From the NCBI GenBank assembly GCA_023417815.1, contig JAEZEI010000021.1, forward strand, positions 124,001 through 188,000: a stretch of 64,000 nucleotides of DNA, given 5' to 3'. The notes beneath the pieces were generated by a model. That model had not been told where the DNA came from. It saw nothing but the letters and a program-made list of their open reading frames with translations, and did no database searches. Within the stretch, counting starts at the first letter, position 1; each line of letters opens with the position of its first letter. Position numbers and translations under genes: made by a program. The DNA is from Bacteroidota bacterium. Lineage in GTDB: Bacteria; Bacteroidota; Bacteroidia; Chitinophagales; Chitinophagaceae. Positions 7,502-15,068 of the stretch are shown here, piece by piece.

Positions 7502-7768
7502 TCATTTTATAGAAAATTTTTTGAAATCGGATTCTGCAACAGCGTGGACCTCCACTTCGTCTACCCTGGCTTTTTCGGGGCCTCTGCGGCACCACTTTAC
7601 CAGCTTTTCAAGTTGTTCTTCCGAACCTGAGGCCATGATCTCAACATCTCCATTCTCCGTATTCCGCACCCAACCCTTCAAACCATTTTCTTCCGCAACC
7701 TTCCGCGTATTCACGCGAAAAAACACTCCCTGCACTTTTCCTTTTACAATGATGTGCTTAGTTGGCAT
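7502..7768 (-). CDS. acyP: Acylphosphatase
   Basis: The 88-residue protein is of normal length for the family. It has the phosphate-cradle motif GKVQGVFFR (residues 10-18, catalytic R18) and GWVRNTENGDVEI with catalytic N36. It hydrolyses acyl-phosphates such as acetyl- or 1,3-bisphosphoglyceryl phosphate in the cytoplasm. It is the first gene of a short minus-strand pair with the acidic repeat protein. Confidence 0.95.
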   Translation of the reverse strand: MPTKHIIVKGKVQGVFFRVNTRKVAEENGLKGWVRNTENGDVEIMASGSEEQLEKLVKWCRRGPEKARVDEVEVHAVAESDFKKFSIK

Positions 7769-7819
7769 TGAGCTTGAAGTTTATTAATAAACCGATCATT
7801 AATCTTTAAATCAAAAATC

Positions 7820-8020
7820 ATGCGTTTAGATAAAGGCCAACCATCCGGCACCAATAAATCCGAAGGAACCGGTACTCCTTCAAAAATAAAGAATGATGAA
7901 GAATTGACGCGTAAGTATACAAACGAGGATAAGAACATTGCGAAGGAAGTAAGGACCAATAACCAAAACCGGAATACATCAAAAGAAGATGCAACAAATG
8001 CAGGAGGATATAAGAACTGA
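7820..8020 (+). CDS. Small hydrophilic hypothetical protein
   Basis: The 66 residues are polar and rich in Lys, Asn, Thr and Gly (LDKGQPSGTNKSEGTG), probably disordered, with no hydrophobic stretch. The end overlaps the start of the HD-domain gene by up to 32 bases, which implies coupled translation. Function unknown. Confidence 0.5.
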   Translation: MRLDKGQPSGTNKSEGTGTPSKIKNDEELTRKYTNEDKNIAKEVRTNNQNRNTSKEDATNAGGYKN

Positions 8021-8561
8021 TGTGCTGGAGCAGGTAATGGTTTTTGCCTCCGAAGCTCATAAAGGACAGATCAGGAAATATTCCGGTGAGCCATACGTGA
8101 ATCACCCGGTTCGTGTAATGGAAACCTGCCGTACAGTCACCAGTGACACTTCCATACTTTGCGCTGCATTGCTTCATGATGTTCTGGAAGACACCAGGGT
8201 TGGTGAGCAGGAAATCCTGTCATTTCTTGAACCTTTAATTGGACCGGGCAAGGCCCAGCGAACACTACAACTGGTGATACAGCTTACAGATGTATATACA
8301 AAAGAGTCATACCCAAGGCATAATCGCAAACGCCGGAAGGAAATGGAACATAAAAGGCTTTCAACCATCAGCGCTGATGCGCAAACAATAAAATATGCCG
8401 ATGTTATAGACAACGCGCCGGATACGGCAACTGCTGATCCGGACTTCGCTCCAAAACTTCTGAAGGAATACCGGGATATGCTAGATATGATAGAAAAAGG
8501 CGATCCGAAATTGTACGAAAAGGCTTTAGCCACCGTAGAGAGTGAGTTGGCAGCGTTCTAA
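7989..8561 (+). CDS. Small RelA/SpoT-like HD-domain phosphohydrolase
   Basis: The 190 residues form a single HD domain: FASEAHKGQIRKYSGEPYVNHPVRV, the HD pair in ALLHDVLEDT, and KYADVIDNAP. This is the hydrolase half of RelA/SpoT proteins without any synthetase domain, i.e. a stand-alone (p)ppGpp-hydrolase-like protein (SAH/MESH1 type). A likely role is removal of (p)ppGpp or a related nucleotide; the substrate is inferred. Several starts are possible (7989, 7998, GTG 8022); all lie within the preceding small gene or just after it. Confidence 0.85.
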   Translation: MQQMQEDIRTDVLEQVMVFASEAHKGQIRKYSGEPYVNHPVRVMETCRTVTSDTSILCAALLHDVLEDTRVGEQEILSFLEPLIGPGKAQRTLQLVIQLTDVYTKESYPRHNRKRRKEMEHKRLSTISADAQTIKYADVIDNAPDTATADPDFAPKLLKEYRDMLDMIEKGDPKLYEKALATVESELAAF

Positions 8562-8643
8562 TTCAGAATATTTTATTAAAAACACGTGCGAATACTAATA
8601 TAGCATGAGTATTGCTGAAGGAGCGGCCAAACTGCTTTAGAAT

Positions 8644-8910
8644 ATGAAACTCACCTTTGTAAAGAATATTCAGTTCACCCGCTTACTGAAAGTGAATGGT
8701 TTATTAAGAGAATTCAATTTCAGGAAACCTAACAACCGTGATGAAAGTCCCTTTACCGTGGATGTAGCTGATGATTATTATGGAAACAGGATCATTTTCC
8801 ATATGACCAAAGAAGGTGATAGCTGGAAGATCGTTCCACAAGAATTGCCGGATTGGGTGATTCTGAAGGAAAGTGAACTTGATGCGGCCATCCGCGAAGC
8901 AATACAATAA
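8644..8910 (+). CDS. Small conserved-looking hypothetical protein
   Basis: The 88-residue soluble protein mixes alpha and beta (RLLKVNGLLREFNFRK, PFTVDVADDYYGNRIIFHM, WKIVPQELPDWVILKESELDAAI). It is dense and well-patterned rather than low complexity, which supports a real gene. It converges with the 8913 gene with only 2 bases between stops. Function unknown. Confidence 0.6.
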   Translation: MKLTFVKNIQFTRLLKVNGLLREFNFRKPNNRDESPFTVDVADDYYGNRIIFHMTKEGDSWKIVPQELPDWVILKESELDAAIREAIQ

Positions 8911-8912
8911 CT

Positions 8913-9329
8913 TTATAATTGCCTGACCTCGACCTTTTTGCCTGTTCCCGGCAGGGAAAGAAAGAATTTGCCAGCGCCCTGTTCCAGGATCACTTCAGGA
9001 TCATTTGCCCGGTAAAAGAAAACATCATGCTTTGCCTGCTGCCAGGTTGTGCCATCTGAAAGCCGGAAAATTGTCTGGCCATTCCACCCCAGGAATTCAC
9101 CCTGAACCCTAAGTTTTGATGTTGAAGCTGTTGAAGATCCCCCTGGTTGCTGACTTAGTCGCCGGTAGCTTTCAAGTTCAACCTCTTTTGCGTCGAGTTC
9201 TTCCCGAACAAGACTGAAAACGCGCAGGTGTTCATCAATGGTCGCCTTCAACTTACGCGATTCTAAAAAATAATAGACTGCGAAGCCGAGAAAAACCATC
9301 GCGAACAGCCAGCTAATCTTTAGTTTCAT
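8913..9329 (-). CDS. Membrane-anchored coiled-coil protein
   Basis: The 138 residues have an N-terminal membrane anchor (about residues 6-23), a Glu/Arg/Leu-rich coiled coil (25-60), a Ser/Gly linker and a small beta domain (70-138, LRVQGEFLGWNGQTIFRLSDGTTW) resembling an SH3/OB-type fold. The start lies inside the end of the acidic gene 9313-9522 (17-base overlap), so the two are probably one operon. Function unknown; likely periplasm-facing. Confidence 0.6.
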   Translation of the reverse strand: MKLKISWLFAMVFLGFAVYYFLESRKLKATIDEHLRVFSLVREELDAKEVELESYRRLSQQPGGSSTASTSKLRVQGEFLGWNGQTIFRLSDGTTWQQAKHDVFFYRANDPEVILEQGAGKFFLSLPGTGKKVEVRQL

Positions 9330-9522
9330 CCGTTGTACCTGGAGTTTTATGTGAATCCTGCATAAGCCCCCTATCCTGCTGATCTTTCAATTCCTCAGGG
9401 TCAGGCACATGCCTTATGCCCTGTTCCTGCTCCTCATATTCATAGCCGGGCCTACGGATCGCTTCCGGATCGGGCTGAAAAGCACTGGTATCGGCCTCAC
9501 CGGGCCTGGGTTTGTTATCCAT
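9313..9522 (-). CDS. Small acidic hypothetical protein
   Basis: The 69 residues are Pro/Asp/Glu/Gln-rich (PDPEAIRRPGYEYEEQEQG), without signal peptide or membrane segment, and likely disordered. It overlaps the following anchored coiled-coil gene by 17 bases. It belongs to the same class of short charged proteins as 4112-4396 and 7244-7495. Function unknown. Confidence 0.5.
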   Translation of the reverse strand: MDNKPRPGEADTSAFQPDPEAIRRPGYEYEEQEQGIRHVPDPEELKDQQDRGLMQDSHKTPGTTDETKD

Positions 9523-9559
9523 AAAAAGATTTTATAAATAACATCGAAAAAACGTGCCA

Positions 9560-10027
9560 TCAGGAGAAGGCCCAGTCTGCAAGCTTATAAGCACCATATA
9601 TAATAAGTGTAAAGAATATTACCATGCAGATCAGGACGGGAATAACAACTCTCCGGGCGCCCCCCTGGAATTTTCCTTCCTGGTGGTGTTTGATCAGTAA
9701 CCTGTAGTTGCGCTTATTTGCCTGGAAGAAAACATCAAAGATGTCGCCCACTACCGGAATTGTACCGATGGCGGAATCTATGAAAACATTCAGCAGCATT
9801 CTCGCCAGCACATTACCGCTTACGCCTTTGTTGGCCATCATTACGATCATGTAACCCGACATTGCCAGCGTTGATAAGTCGCCGATACCGGGAACAAGCC
9901 CGAAAATAGCGTCCAGACCAAACCTGATCCTTGTGAATGGGATCCTGAACTGATAGTCCATCATCTCTGCTATAAACTCCAGCTCTGGTGCCGGGTTTTT
10001 GGGGTAATCACCCTGTCCTCGTTTCAT
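9560..10027 (-). CDS. DUF4112 family membrane protein
   Basis: The 155-residue protein carries the DUF4112 signature: RFGLDAIFGLVPGIGD (residues 36-51), a long hydrophobic helix, and IGTIPVVGDIFDVFFQANKRN. A last membrane segment lies at about 129-150. Family members are small membrane proteins of unknown role in many bacteria. The start overlaps the end of the coiled-coil gene 10008-10433 by 20 bases, so the two are coupled. Confidence 0.88.
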   Translation of the reverse strand: MKRGQGDYPKNPAPELEFIAEMMDYQFRIPFTRIRFGLDAIFGLVPGIGDLSTLAMSGYMIVMMANKGVSGNVLARMLLNVFIDSAIGTIPVVGDIFDVFFQANKRNYRLLIKHHQEGKFQGGARRVVIPVLICMVIFFTLIIYGAYKLADWAFS

Positions 10028-10433
10028 TTATCTCTTTTATACCTGCCCTGGCTTTATACCGGGCAATGGTGTTCTGAGCCTCAATTAACTGAATTTTGAG
10101 ATTATGGACAACAGGCATACCAGCCTTCAAAAGTTCTTCTGTTTCTTCATTACTTTTTTGGAGCAGGATAATATCCTCATCCATTCGCTTTATCTGGCGG
10201 TGCAGTTCCTTCACTCTTTCCTCAAACTCTTGCCGGGCCTGCTCTTTATGAATATGAAGTTGTTTGTTCTCGGTTTTGAGCGTTTCATTGATCCTGCGTT
10301 CCTGTTCAAGAAAGCCTTCCACGCTCTTAAATTTCTTAAGCCGGGAGTTAATTTTTATAAGGGCGATAATTCCCGCCAGGATAGCCCCTGCTGCAAATGC
10401 TGAAACCGCTATTATAATTAATGAAGTGTCCAA
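10008..10433 (-). CDS. Membrane-anchored coiled-coil protein
   Basis: The 141 residues have a membrane segment at about 4-26, then a long charged coiled coil (30-130: FLEQERRINETLKTENKQL and similar heptads). It is probably an inner-membrane protein with a cytoplasmic coiled coil. It is translationally coupled to the DUF4112 gene; the pair may act together. Function unknown. Confidence 0.6.
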   Translation of the reverse strand: MDTSLIIIAVSAFAAGAILAGIIALIKINSRLKKFKSVEGFLEQERRINETLKTENKQLHIHKEQARQEFEERVKELHRQIKRMDEDIILLQKSNEETEELLKAGMPVVHNLKIQLIEAQNTIARYKARAGIKEINETRTG

Positions 10434-10747
10434 TGTTCAGTTTTTATGCAAGTTAATACTGAATAGCGCCAACTTGCTGCAAATTCCGGGCTGAACACAG
10501 CATTGTAAACAAGGTGTGGAAAAGCAATAAAGAAGCTAATGATCCCTTATAAAATAATAATGCACAAAACGTTTGGAATTTAGAGCCAGATTTGTAAACT
10601 TTACTCTCCCACGGCGCCATGCCTTAATTCGCGAACAAATTTTTTTCTTATACGGGTTTTGGTTAATGATAACCCCGGTTTTGCCGGGGTTAGCTTTTTT
10701 ATATCCGCTCTGGCTTTTAATTTGTTATACCAGCACAAAAACAGTTC
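10434..10747. other. Gene-free stretch with an orphan terminator
   Basis: About 314 bases lie between divergent genes. No convincing reading frame, tRNA or known riboswitch is seen. The right half holds an intrinsic terminator on the plus strand (10670-10700) with no gene in front of it, and a weak TTTG...TAAACTTT promoter-like pair at 10572-10602. It may be a small RNA or a leader/attenuator for the lipoprotein gene at 10748. Confidence 0.4.
10670..10700 (+). terminator. Orphan intrinsic terminator, possible attenuator
   Basis: TAACCCCGG pairs with CCGGGGTTA around TTTTG, followed by GC and six T. The left arm can also pair in a shorter hairpin GGTTA-ATGA-TAACC (10661-10674), so two exclusive structures are possible. 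No coding region lies upstream on this strand; the lipoprotein gene starts 48 bases downstream. Confidence 0.65.
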
Positions 10748-10945
10748 ATGAAACTCTTTATAGCCCTTTTGCTGATATCCGGTATGGTTGCCTGTACAGG
10801 AACTGAAAGTGAAAGAACCACCGAAAAAATAGAATCTGAAAGGATCGATTCCTCTTCCAGGGAAATTGACAAAATAAAGCAAGACCTGGAAGCCCAGACC
10901 CAAAAGGTTGAACAGAACCTTGAAGAACTTGATGAAAACAATTAA
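10748..10945 (+). CDS. Small coiled-coil lipoprotein
   Basis: The 65 residues have a lipoprotein signal (MKLFIALLLISGMVAC, lipidated C16) followed by a short Glu/Lys/Gln-rich helix. It should be anchored in the inner or outer membrane. Its size and shape recall small coiled-coil envelope lipoproteins, but there is no sequence match to Lpp that I can claim. The next gene starts 11 bases later, probably in the same operon. Confidence 0.65.
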   Translation: MKLFIALLLISGMVACTGTESERTTEKIESERIDSSSREIDKIKQDLEAQTQKVEQNLEELDENN

Positions 10946-10956
10946 AATTCCTGGAA

Positions 10957-11667
10957 ATGAAAAAGTTCACTGCATTTGCACTTCTTATATTCTGCGCAGC
11001 AATTATCATCTACGCACAACCAGGCAAACAAGGTAAGGGCGATCAAGACAAAAAGCCCCAAAAAGAGAACAGGATAAAAAAAGAACGTGGAAAAGCGGGA
11101 AAGGAACATCCGTTGGGTAAGCACAAGGCAGATGTAAAGAAAAACCAGCCCAATAGTAATGTAAAGGCCGGGCAGGGCCGGGCAAATGAAAACAGGAAAA
11201 TAAACCTGGACAAAGGAAATTTCCCGCACTTTACCCGGGAGAATTTCAAAGAGCGCAGATCATTCTTTAAGGGAGAAAAAGTAACTATCTGCCATAATTC
11301 TTCCGATGGCAACCCCGTCACGATCAGGGTTTCTGCTAATGCGCTCCAGGCTCATCTCGATCACGGGGATTCAAGAGGAAACTGCGAATACCGTCCGGGG
11401 ATATTCAGTGATGTTATCTGGAGAAAAAGAGAAGATCTTTTTGACAGGAGGGAAAGAACCCGCGACCAGGTAATATATAGCCAGGGTGTTCTTCAATATG
11501 CTCTTCAACGCCTTGCTGAAGAACGAAATGAACTTTTGCTGCTTAGAGATCAGAATGTTCCGCTGGAAGTAATTTCGAGACAGGAAAACCAGGTGGCACT
11601 GCTTGACAATAATGTAAGCCTCCTGCAAACTTTGATAAGTACTGCTCTTTCCCTGCTCGCAGATTAA
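10957..11667 (+). CDS. Secreted basic protein with CH...AHLxHGD...C motif
   Basis: The 236-residue protein has a signal peptide (residues 1-20, ending YAQ), a Lys/Asn/Gly-rich basic linker (21-100), then a small Cys/His motif: C112-H113, QAHLDHGD (H133, H136, D138) and C143. This CH-x(n)-AHL-x-HGD-x(4)-C pattern recurs in secreted proteins from many bacteria, often as a short C-terminal module. The remaining part (150-236) is helical. Role unknown; the Cys/His pattern could bind a metal. Confidence 0.65.
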   Translation: MKKFTAFALLIFCAAIIIYAQPGKQGKGDQDKKPQKENRIKKERGKAGKEHPLGKHKADVKKNQPNSNVKAGQGRANENRKINLDKGNFPHFTRENFKERRSFFKGEKVTICHNSSDGNPVTIRVSANALQAHLDHGDSRGNCEYRPGIFSDVIWRKREDLFDRRERTRDQVIYSQGVLQYALQRLAEERNELLLLRDQNVPLEVISRQENQVALLDNNVSLLQTLISTALSLLAD

Positions 11668-11757
11668 AAAGCTTTAACAACTCTTTTAGCCGCATTCACC
11701 ACAGCCGAATTGGTGTTATGGCATAGTAATTGTCAATACCCCGCAAATTTTATAACT

Positions 11758-12384
11758 ATGAAAAGAGTATTACTGACATGCTTTGTAGCTATGTCCATAT
11801 TTGCGGCTGAGGCACAGACGAAGAAATCGACCTCTGAGAAAAAAGCAAAAGCAGAATTTGCCAAGAAAGAACAAGAAAGGCAGGAGCGTTTTAAACTGGA
11901 AAGAGAAGAACGCTTATTTGCAGACAGCATTCGCCGTGAAGAAGAGCGTCTTGCAAGAGACACCTTTGAAATGCAGCGGGCAGAATGGATGGCCACCAGG
12001 CTTCGTGAAATTGACAGCACCAACCAGGAAAAATGGAAGCAGCAGGCAGCAGAGAGAGAACTTGCATATCAAAGCGACCGCACCCAACAGAACATTGCAA
12101 ATAATGCCAGGCTTAGCAGCTACCACGGCAGGCAGGTGAAGGTTATCAATCAAACTTATTCTGATAAAGCAAGGCTTGTTAAGGAAGATTCGGTTTTGAC
12201 AGATGCTGAAAAGAAGGATCAGCTTGCAGCTTTGAATGCAGAACGCAGGGATAAAATCCAGGCAACTATTGGAAAATCCAAAGCTAAACGCCTCGATAAA
12301 GAACAAGCCAAATATTATAAGCAATACGGAATGGATCCGCAATTAAGGTGGACCAGTGAAGTTGAAGGAATGGTGAAGAACTGA
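11758..12384 (+). CDS. Secreted helical protein rich in Lys/Glu
   Basis: The ATG at 11758 (MKRVLLTCFVAM) is preferred over one 48 bases upstream because it begins a proper signal peptide (residues 1-20, ending AEA). The rest of the 208-residue protein is long charged helices (KAEFAKKEQERQERFKLERE), with a C-terminal part recalling periplasmic helical chaperone-like proteins. A strong terminator follows. It is an envelope protein of unknown function. Confidence 0.65.
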   Translation: MKRVLLTCFVAMSIFAAEAQTKKSTSEKKAKAEFAKKEQERQERFKLEREERLFADSIRREEERLARDTFEMQRAEWMATRLREIDSTNQEKWKQQAAERELAYQSDRTQQNIANNARLSSYHGRQVKVINQTYSDKARLVKEDSVLTDAEKKDQLAALNAERRDKIQATIGKSKAKRLDKEQAKYYKQYGMDPQLRWTSEVEGMVKN

Positions 12385-12404
12385 ATCCCGTAATCAAAAT
12401 AAGG

Positions 12405-12431
12405 ATCCCCCTGAACAAGGGGGATTTTTTA
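12405..12431 (+). terminator. Intrinsic terminator
   Basis: ATCCCCC pairs with GGGGGAT around TGAACAA, followed by six T. It ends the gene at 11758-12384. Confidence 0.85.
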
Positions 12432-12483
12432 TTTATATTATCGGCAAAGTACTTGCAACTTCTTTTAAAACCCTACACCTTCC

Positions 12484-13983
12484 ATGAATATTTTGGTTAT
12501 AAACGGTCATCCCAGGAAAGGAAGTTTTTCGGAAGCATTGGCAGCGGAATATGTGCGTGGAGCTACAGACACGGGTGCAAAAGTTGAACTGCTTCACCTT
12601 TTAGAACTTGAATTCGAACGGGACGTACTGGAAAGGTCTCCAAGAATGCAGCACCTGGAAGAGGATCTTGTGCATGCGCAAAAGTTACTGCAATGGTGTG
12701 ACCATGTAGTTTTTGTTTTTCCAACCTGGTGGGGAACCATGCCGGGCATACTTAAATCATTCCTCGACAGGATACTGATCCAGGGATTTGCCTTTAACGA
12801 GATCGAAGGCGGAACAGGTTATGAGCCTTTGCTCAAAGGCAGAACTGCAATGTTGATCACGACAATGGATACACCTTCCTTCGTTTACAGGTTGATCTAT
12901 GGTGGGCCAGGACTAAATATGATGCGGAATGCTACGCTTGGATTTTGCGGGATCAGCCCGGTGAAGTATAAAAAATTCGGACCTGTTCGCGGGTCAAGCC
13001 GGGTTCAAAGGGAAAAATGGCTGAAAGATGTTTACCGGTTGGGCGCTGCTTCAGGTAATGAAATTTCAACCTTTCAAAAAGGTATTTCTGAGATCAAATC
13101 CTGGTTGAAGGCGATCAGGTTGCAATTTTATCCAATGACGTGGGTGGCGTATGCATGTGGCGCCTTCGCAGCAGAACGTTTTGGATATGGCTATGATAAA
13201 ACAATTTTCTGGCTGGGATATCTGTGGTTGTTCCTCCTGGAGGTTACAACAGTTTTATCAAATGAATACTTTGATTATAAAACAGACCGGCAGAACAGGT
13301 ACTTCGGACCTTTTAATGGTGGATCACGGGTTATTGTGGAAGGAGATCTGAGTATTTCCAGGGTGAAAACCGGAGCGATCATTTCATTCCTGTTTTCAAT
13401 CCCGGTTTTCATTTACCTGCTTTATACCAGCCCCGGCAATGCGGCAGCCATGTCTGCAACAGGAATAATATTGATCCTGCTCGCCCTGGGTTATACTGTT
13501 CCCCCGCTGAAACTTTCTTATCGTACAATGGGTGAAATAACTGTAGGACTAACACATAGTGTAGCAGTGATCGTATGCGGATATATTTTCCAGGGCGGAA
13601 ATATTTCGGATCAATTTCCGTGGCTTGTCAGCATCCCGCTATTCCTCAGCGTTCTGCCTTCAATAATCCTTGCAGGAATTCCGGACCATGATGCCGACCA
13701 GGTTGCCGGCAAAAGAACAATTGCTGTAAGGTTGGGCACCAGGAGGGCTGCTATGGTTGCAATGACCTTTACTATACTGGCCGCAGTTGCAGGTATTTTG
13801 ATCAGCACTCTTTTTCTGCAGGGTACCTACGGTTTTATTTTTTACCTGATCATTCCCCATTCTATCCTGCTATCATGGATGCTTTACCGGTACATCAAAG
13901 TTCCGGCTTCGCCCGGACGTATTGATAAACTGATGATCGCTTCTTTAACCTACCTGGTATGGTTTGCTGCAACGGCATTATGA
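12484..13983 (+). CDS. Flavodoxin-fold quinone oxidoreductase fused to UbiA prenyltransferase
   Basis: This is one uninterrupted 499-residue frame with two domains. Residues 1-185 are a flavodoxin-like NAD(P)H:quinone oxidoreductase (NGHPRKGSFSEALA at the FMN phosphate site; VFPTWWGTMPGILKSFLDR at 78-96). Residues 205-499 are a UbiA-type membrane prenyltransferase with both Asp motifs: N260-x3-D264-x3-D268 (NEYFDYKTD) and D401-x-D403-x-D405 (DHDAD), plus about eight membrane helices. The fusion suggests prenylation of an aromatic or quinone-like acceptor coupled to its two-electron reduction. The acceptor is unknown. A menA-like naphthoate role is possible but not shown; no men genes are nearby. 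Confidence 0.9.
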   Translation: MNILVINGHPRKGSFSEALAAEYVRGATDTGAKVELLHLLELEFERDVLERSPRMQHLEEDLVHAQKLLQWCDHVVFVFPTWWGTMPGILKSFLDRILIQGFAFNEIEGGTGYEPLLKGRTAMLITTMDTPSFVYRLIYGGPGLNMMRNATLGFCGISPVKYKKFGPVRGSSRVQREKWLKDVYRLGAASGNEISTFQKGISEIKSWLKAIRLQFYPMTWVAYACGAFAAERFGYGYDKTIFWLGYLWLFLLEVTTVLSNEYFDYKTDRQNRYFGPFNGGSRVIVEGDLSISRVKTGAIISFLFSIPVFIYLLYTSPGNAAAMSATGIILILLALGYTVPPLKLSYRTMGEITVGLTHSVAVIVCGYIFQGGNISDQFPWLVSIPLFLSVLPSIILAGIPDHDADQVAGKRTIAVRLGTRRAAMVAMTFTILAAVAGILISTLFLQGTYGFIFYLIIPHSILLSWMLYRYIKVPASPGRIDKLMIASLTYLVWFAATAL

Positions 13984-14009
13984 GAAGAGCAGGACTATCG
14001 TCCTGCTCT
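13984..14009. repeat. Perfect hairpin between convergent genes
   Basis: AAGAGCAGGAC pairs perfectly with GTCCTGCTCTT around TATC. No T-run follows on either strand, so it is an mRNA-end hairpin or a weak terminator between convergent genes. Confidence 0.5.
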
Positions 14010-14040
14010 TGCATGCACCTGTAACCAAAAACACGATATC

Positions 14041-14301
14041 TTATTGCATGTCTGTAATTACATGGGTTGAAAACACACCGTTCTCCTGGGTTCGGACAAT
14101 ATAGTGATGCTGACCTGTTCCGGCTTTCACCATTGTAATATCATATAAACCATTACTGAACCGGGAACTTAAGCTGCTGACAACATCTTCGGGAACCCAG
14201 GTGCTTAATACCGGCAGTGCAGCATAGCGATTGAGACCGATCAGCGTTGTTTCTGTATAGCCGGATACTCCCATGACCTTGATGTTCCTGAAATCCCGGT
14301 A
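14041..14301 (-). CDS. C-terminal part of a frameshifted secreted-protein gene
   Basis: In a different frame from the upstream gene, 86 residues read as a well-formed domain: YRDFRNIKVMG, YAALPVLSTWVPEDVVSSL, FSNGLYDITMVKAGTGQ, YIVRTQENG. This style (ALPVL-x-T-x-VP, LYDIT, YxVR-x-x-ENG) matches the C-terminal domain of secreted Bacteroidota proteins. It has no start of its own other than an internal ATG at 14274. Adding one base to the G run at 14302-14305 joins it seamlessly to the preceding frame. Confidence 0.6.
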   Translation of the reverse strand, partial: YRDFRNIKVMGVSGYTETTLIGLNRYAALPVLSTWVPEDVVSSLSSRFSNGLYDITMVKAGTGQHHYIVRTQENGVFSTHVITDMQ

Positions 14302-14756
14302 GGGGCAACATTATTTTCCGGGGCAATGCCGGAGGTAACAATATTTTGCGTGTCTGCAATTATTGGCGCATCCGCAGGAGTCATATCAGGCTCCGGTAAT
14401 ATTGAATCTCCTGGCACGAAAGCCTGGGTTGTAAGGGTATCTGCATTCAAGACCATATCTGCATCCGTGCTTACCCTTGTCCTTAAAGGAATAGTATCAT
14501 TGGGAAGATTATAATATGCCGGCGCTGGAGGAACACCAACTGGCTGAATTAATCCCTGGTTAGAAGAATTGCTGTTCGCTGTTGCACTTATAATGGTTCC
14601 CGGATTACCCGCAGGGTTAACTCCTGAATTGCTGTTATTGGATTGGGATGCATTAGTTGGCAGATCGCTGTTGCTAACCGGTTTTGTTGTTCCCGAGGTT
14701 TGTCCGATCACAGATAAGGAAGAAAATAATGAAAGGACCAGTAGTGTATTTTTCAT
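14241..14756 (-). CDS. N-terminal part of a secreted Asn/Ser-rich protein (frameshifted)
   Basis: The frame encodes 171 residues: signal peptide (1-19), an Asn/Ser/Gly/Pro-rich low-complexity part (20-75), then an Asp/Thr/Pro-rich part. The last 19 residues (after P152) look out of frame. The neighbouring frame carries the expected folded C-terminus. I read this as one gene of about 238 residues with a one-base loss in a CCCC run (G4 at 14302-14305 on the plus strand): a sequencing error, a recent mutation or phase variation. Confidence 0.65.
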   Translation of the reverse strand: MKNTLLVLSLFSSLSVIGQTSGTTKPVSNSDLPTNASQSNNSNSGVNPAGNPGTIISATANSNSSNQGLIQPVGVPPAPAYYNLPNDTIPLRTRVSTDADMVLNADTLTTQAFVPGDSILPEPDMTPADAPIIADTQNIVTSGIAPENNVAPTGISGTSRSWEYPAIQKQR

Positions 14757-15066
14757 GGTTGATAGTTTTAAACGGAGAATTACAAACGGTATGCCCCCGA
14801 ATGATCAATCTTGTTCAATGGCAGAGATGTATTCCAGGAAGAACTGAAAATTAATTCATTAAAAAAGAGGGTACCTGCGAATTTTTGGTAATTGATTTCC
14901 AGGGAGGAAATATTCTGTTTAGAAATTAAACTACAATTATTACAAAACAGTTTTACAAACTGATGAGCGAAAAACATTCACCTTTACGCTACCAATCCAA
15001 TGAAAAACCGGCCAAACCTCCGGAAAACCAGAATGTTTTATGAAAAGCCTTCGAAAGAAGGTTTTT
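14757..15066. other. Intergenic stretch with a small ORF and terminator
   Basis: About 310 bases lie upstream of the frameshifted gene. The left 200 bases show nothing recognisable. The right part holds a candidate 26-residue gene (14963-15043) and a hairpin terminator (15048-15068). Confidence 0.4.
14963..15043 (+). CDS. Candidate 26-residue small protein
   Basis: A short frame starts at ATG 14963 and ends with TGA four bases before a terminator hairpin. The peptide is polar and Pro/Asn/Lys-rich (MSEKHSPLRY at the start, KPPENQNVL at the end), without hydrophobic segment. The close fit of start, stop and terminator in an otherwise gene-free region is the evidence. No homologue is claimed. 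Confidence 0.4.
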   Translation: MSEKHSPLRYQSNEKPAKPPENQNVL

Positions 15067-15068
15067 TT
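15048..15068. terminator. Intrinsic terminator with GAAA tetraloop
   Basis: CCTTC-GAAA-GAAGG is followed by seven T on the plus strand. On the minus strand the flank is AT-rich with a TTTT, so it may also serve the gene ending at 15067. Confidence 0.7.
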
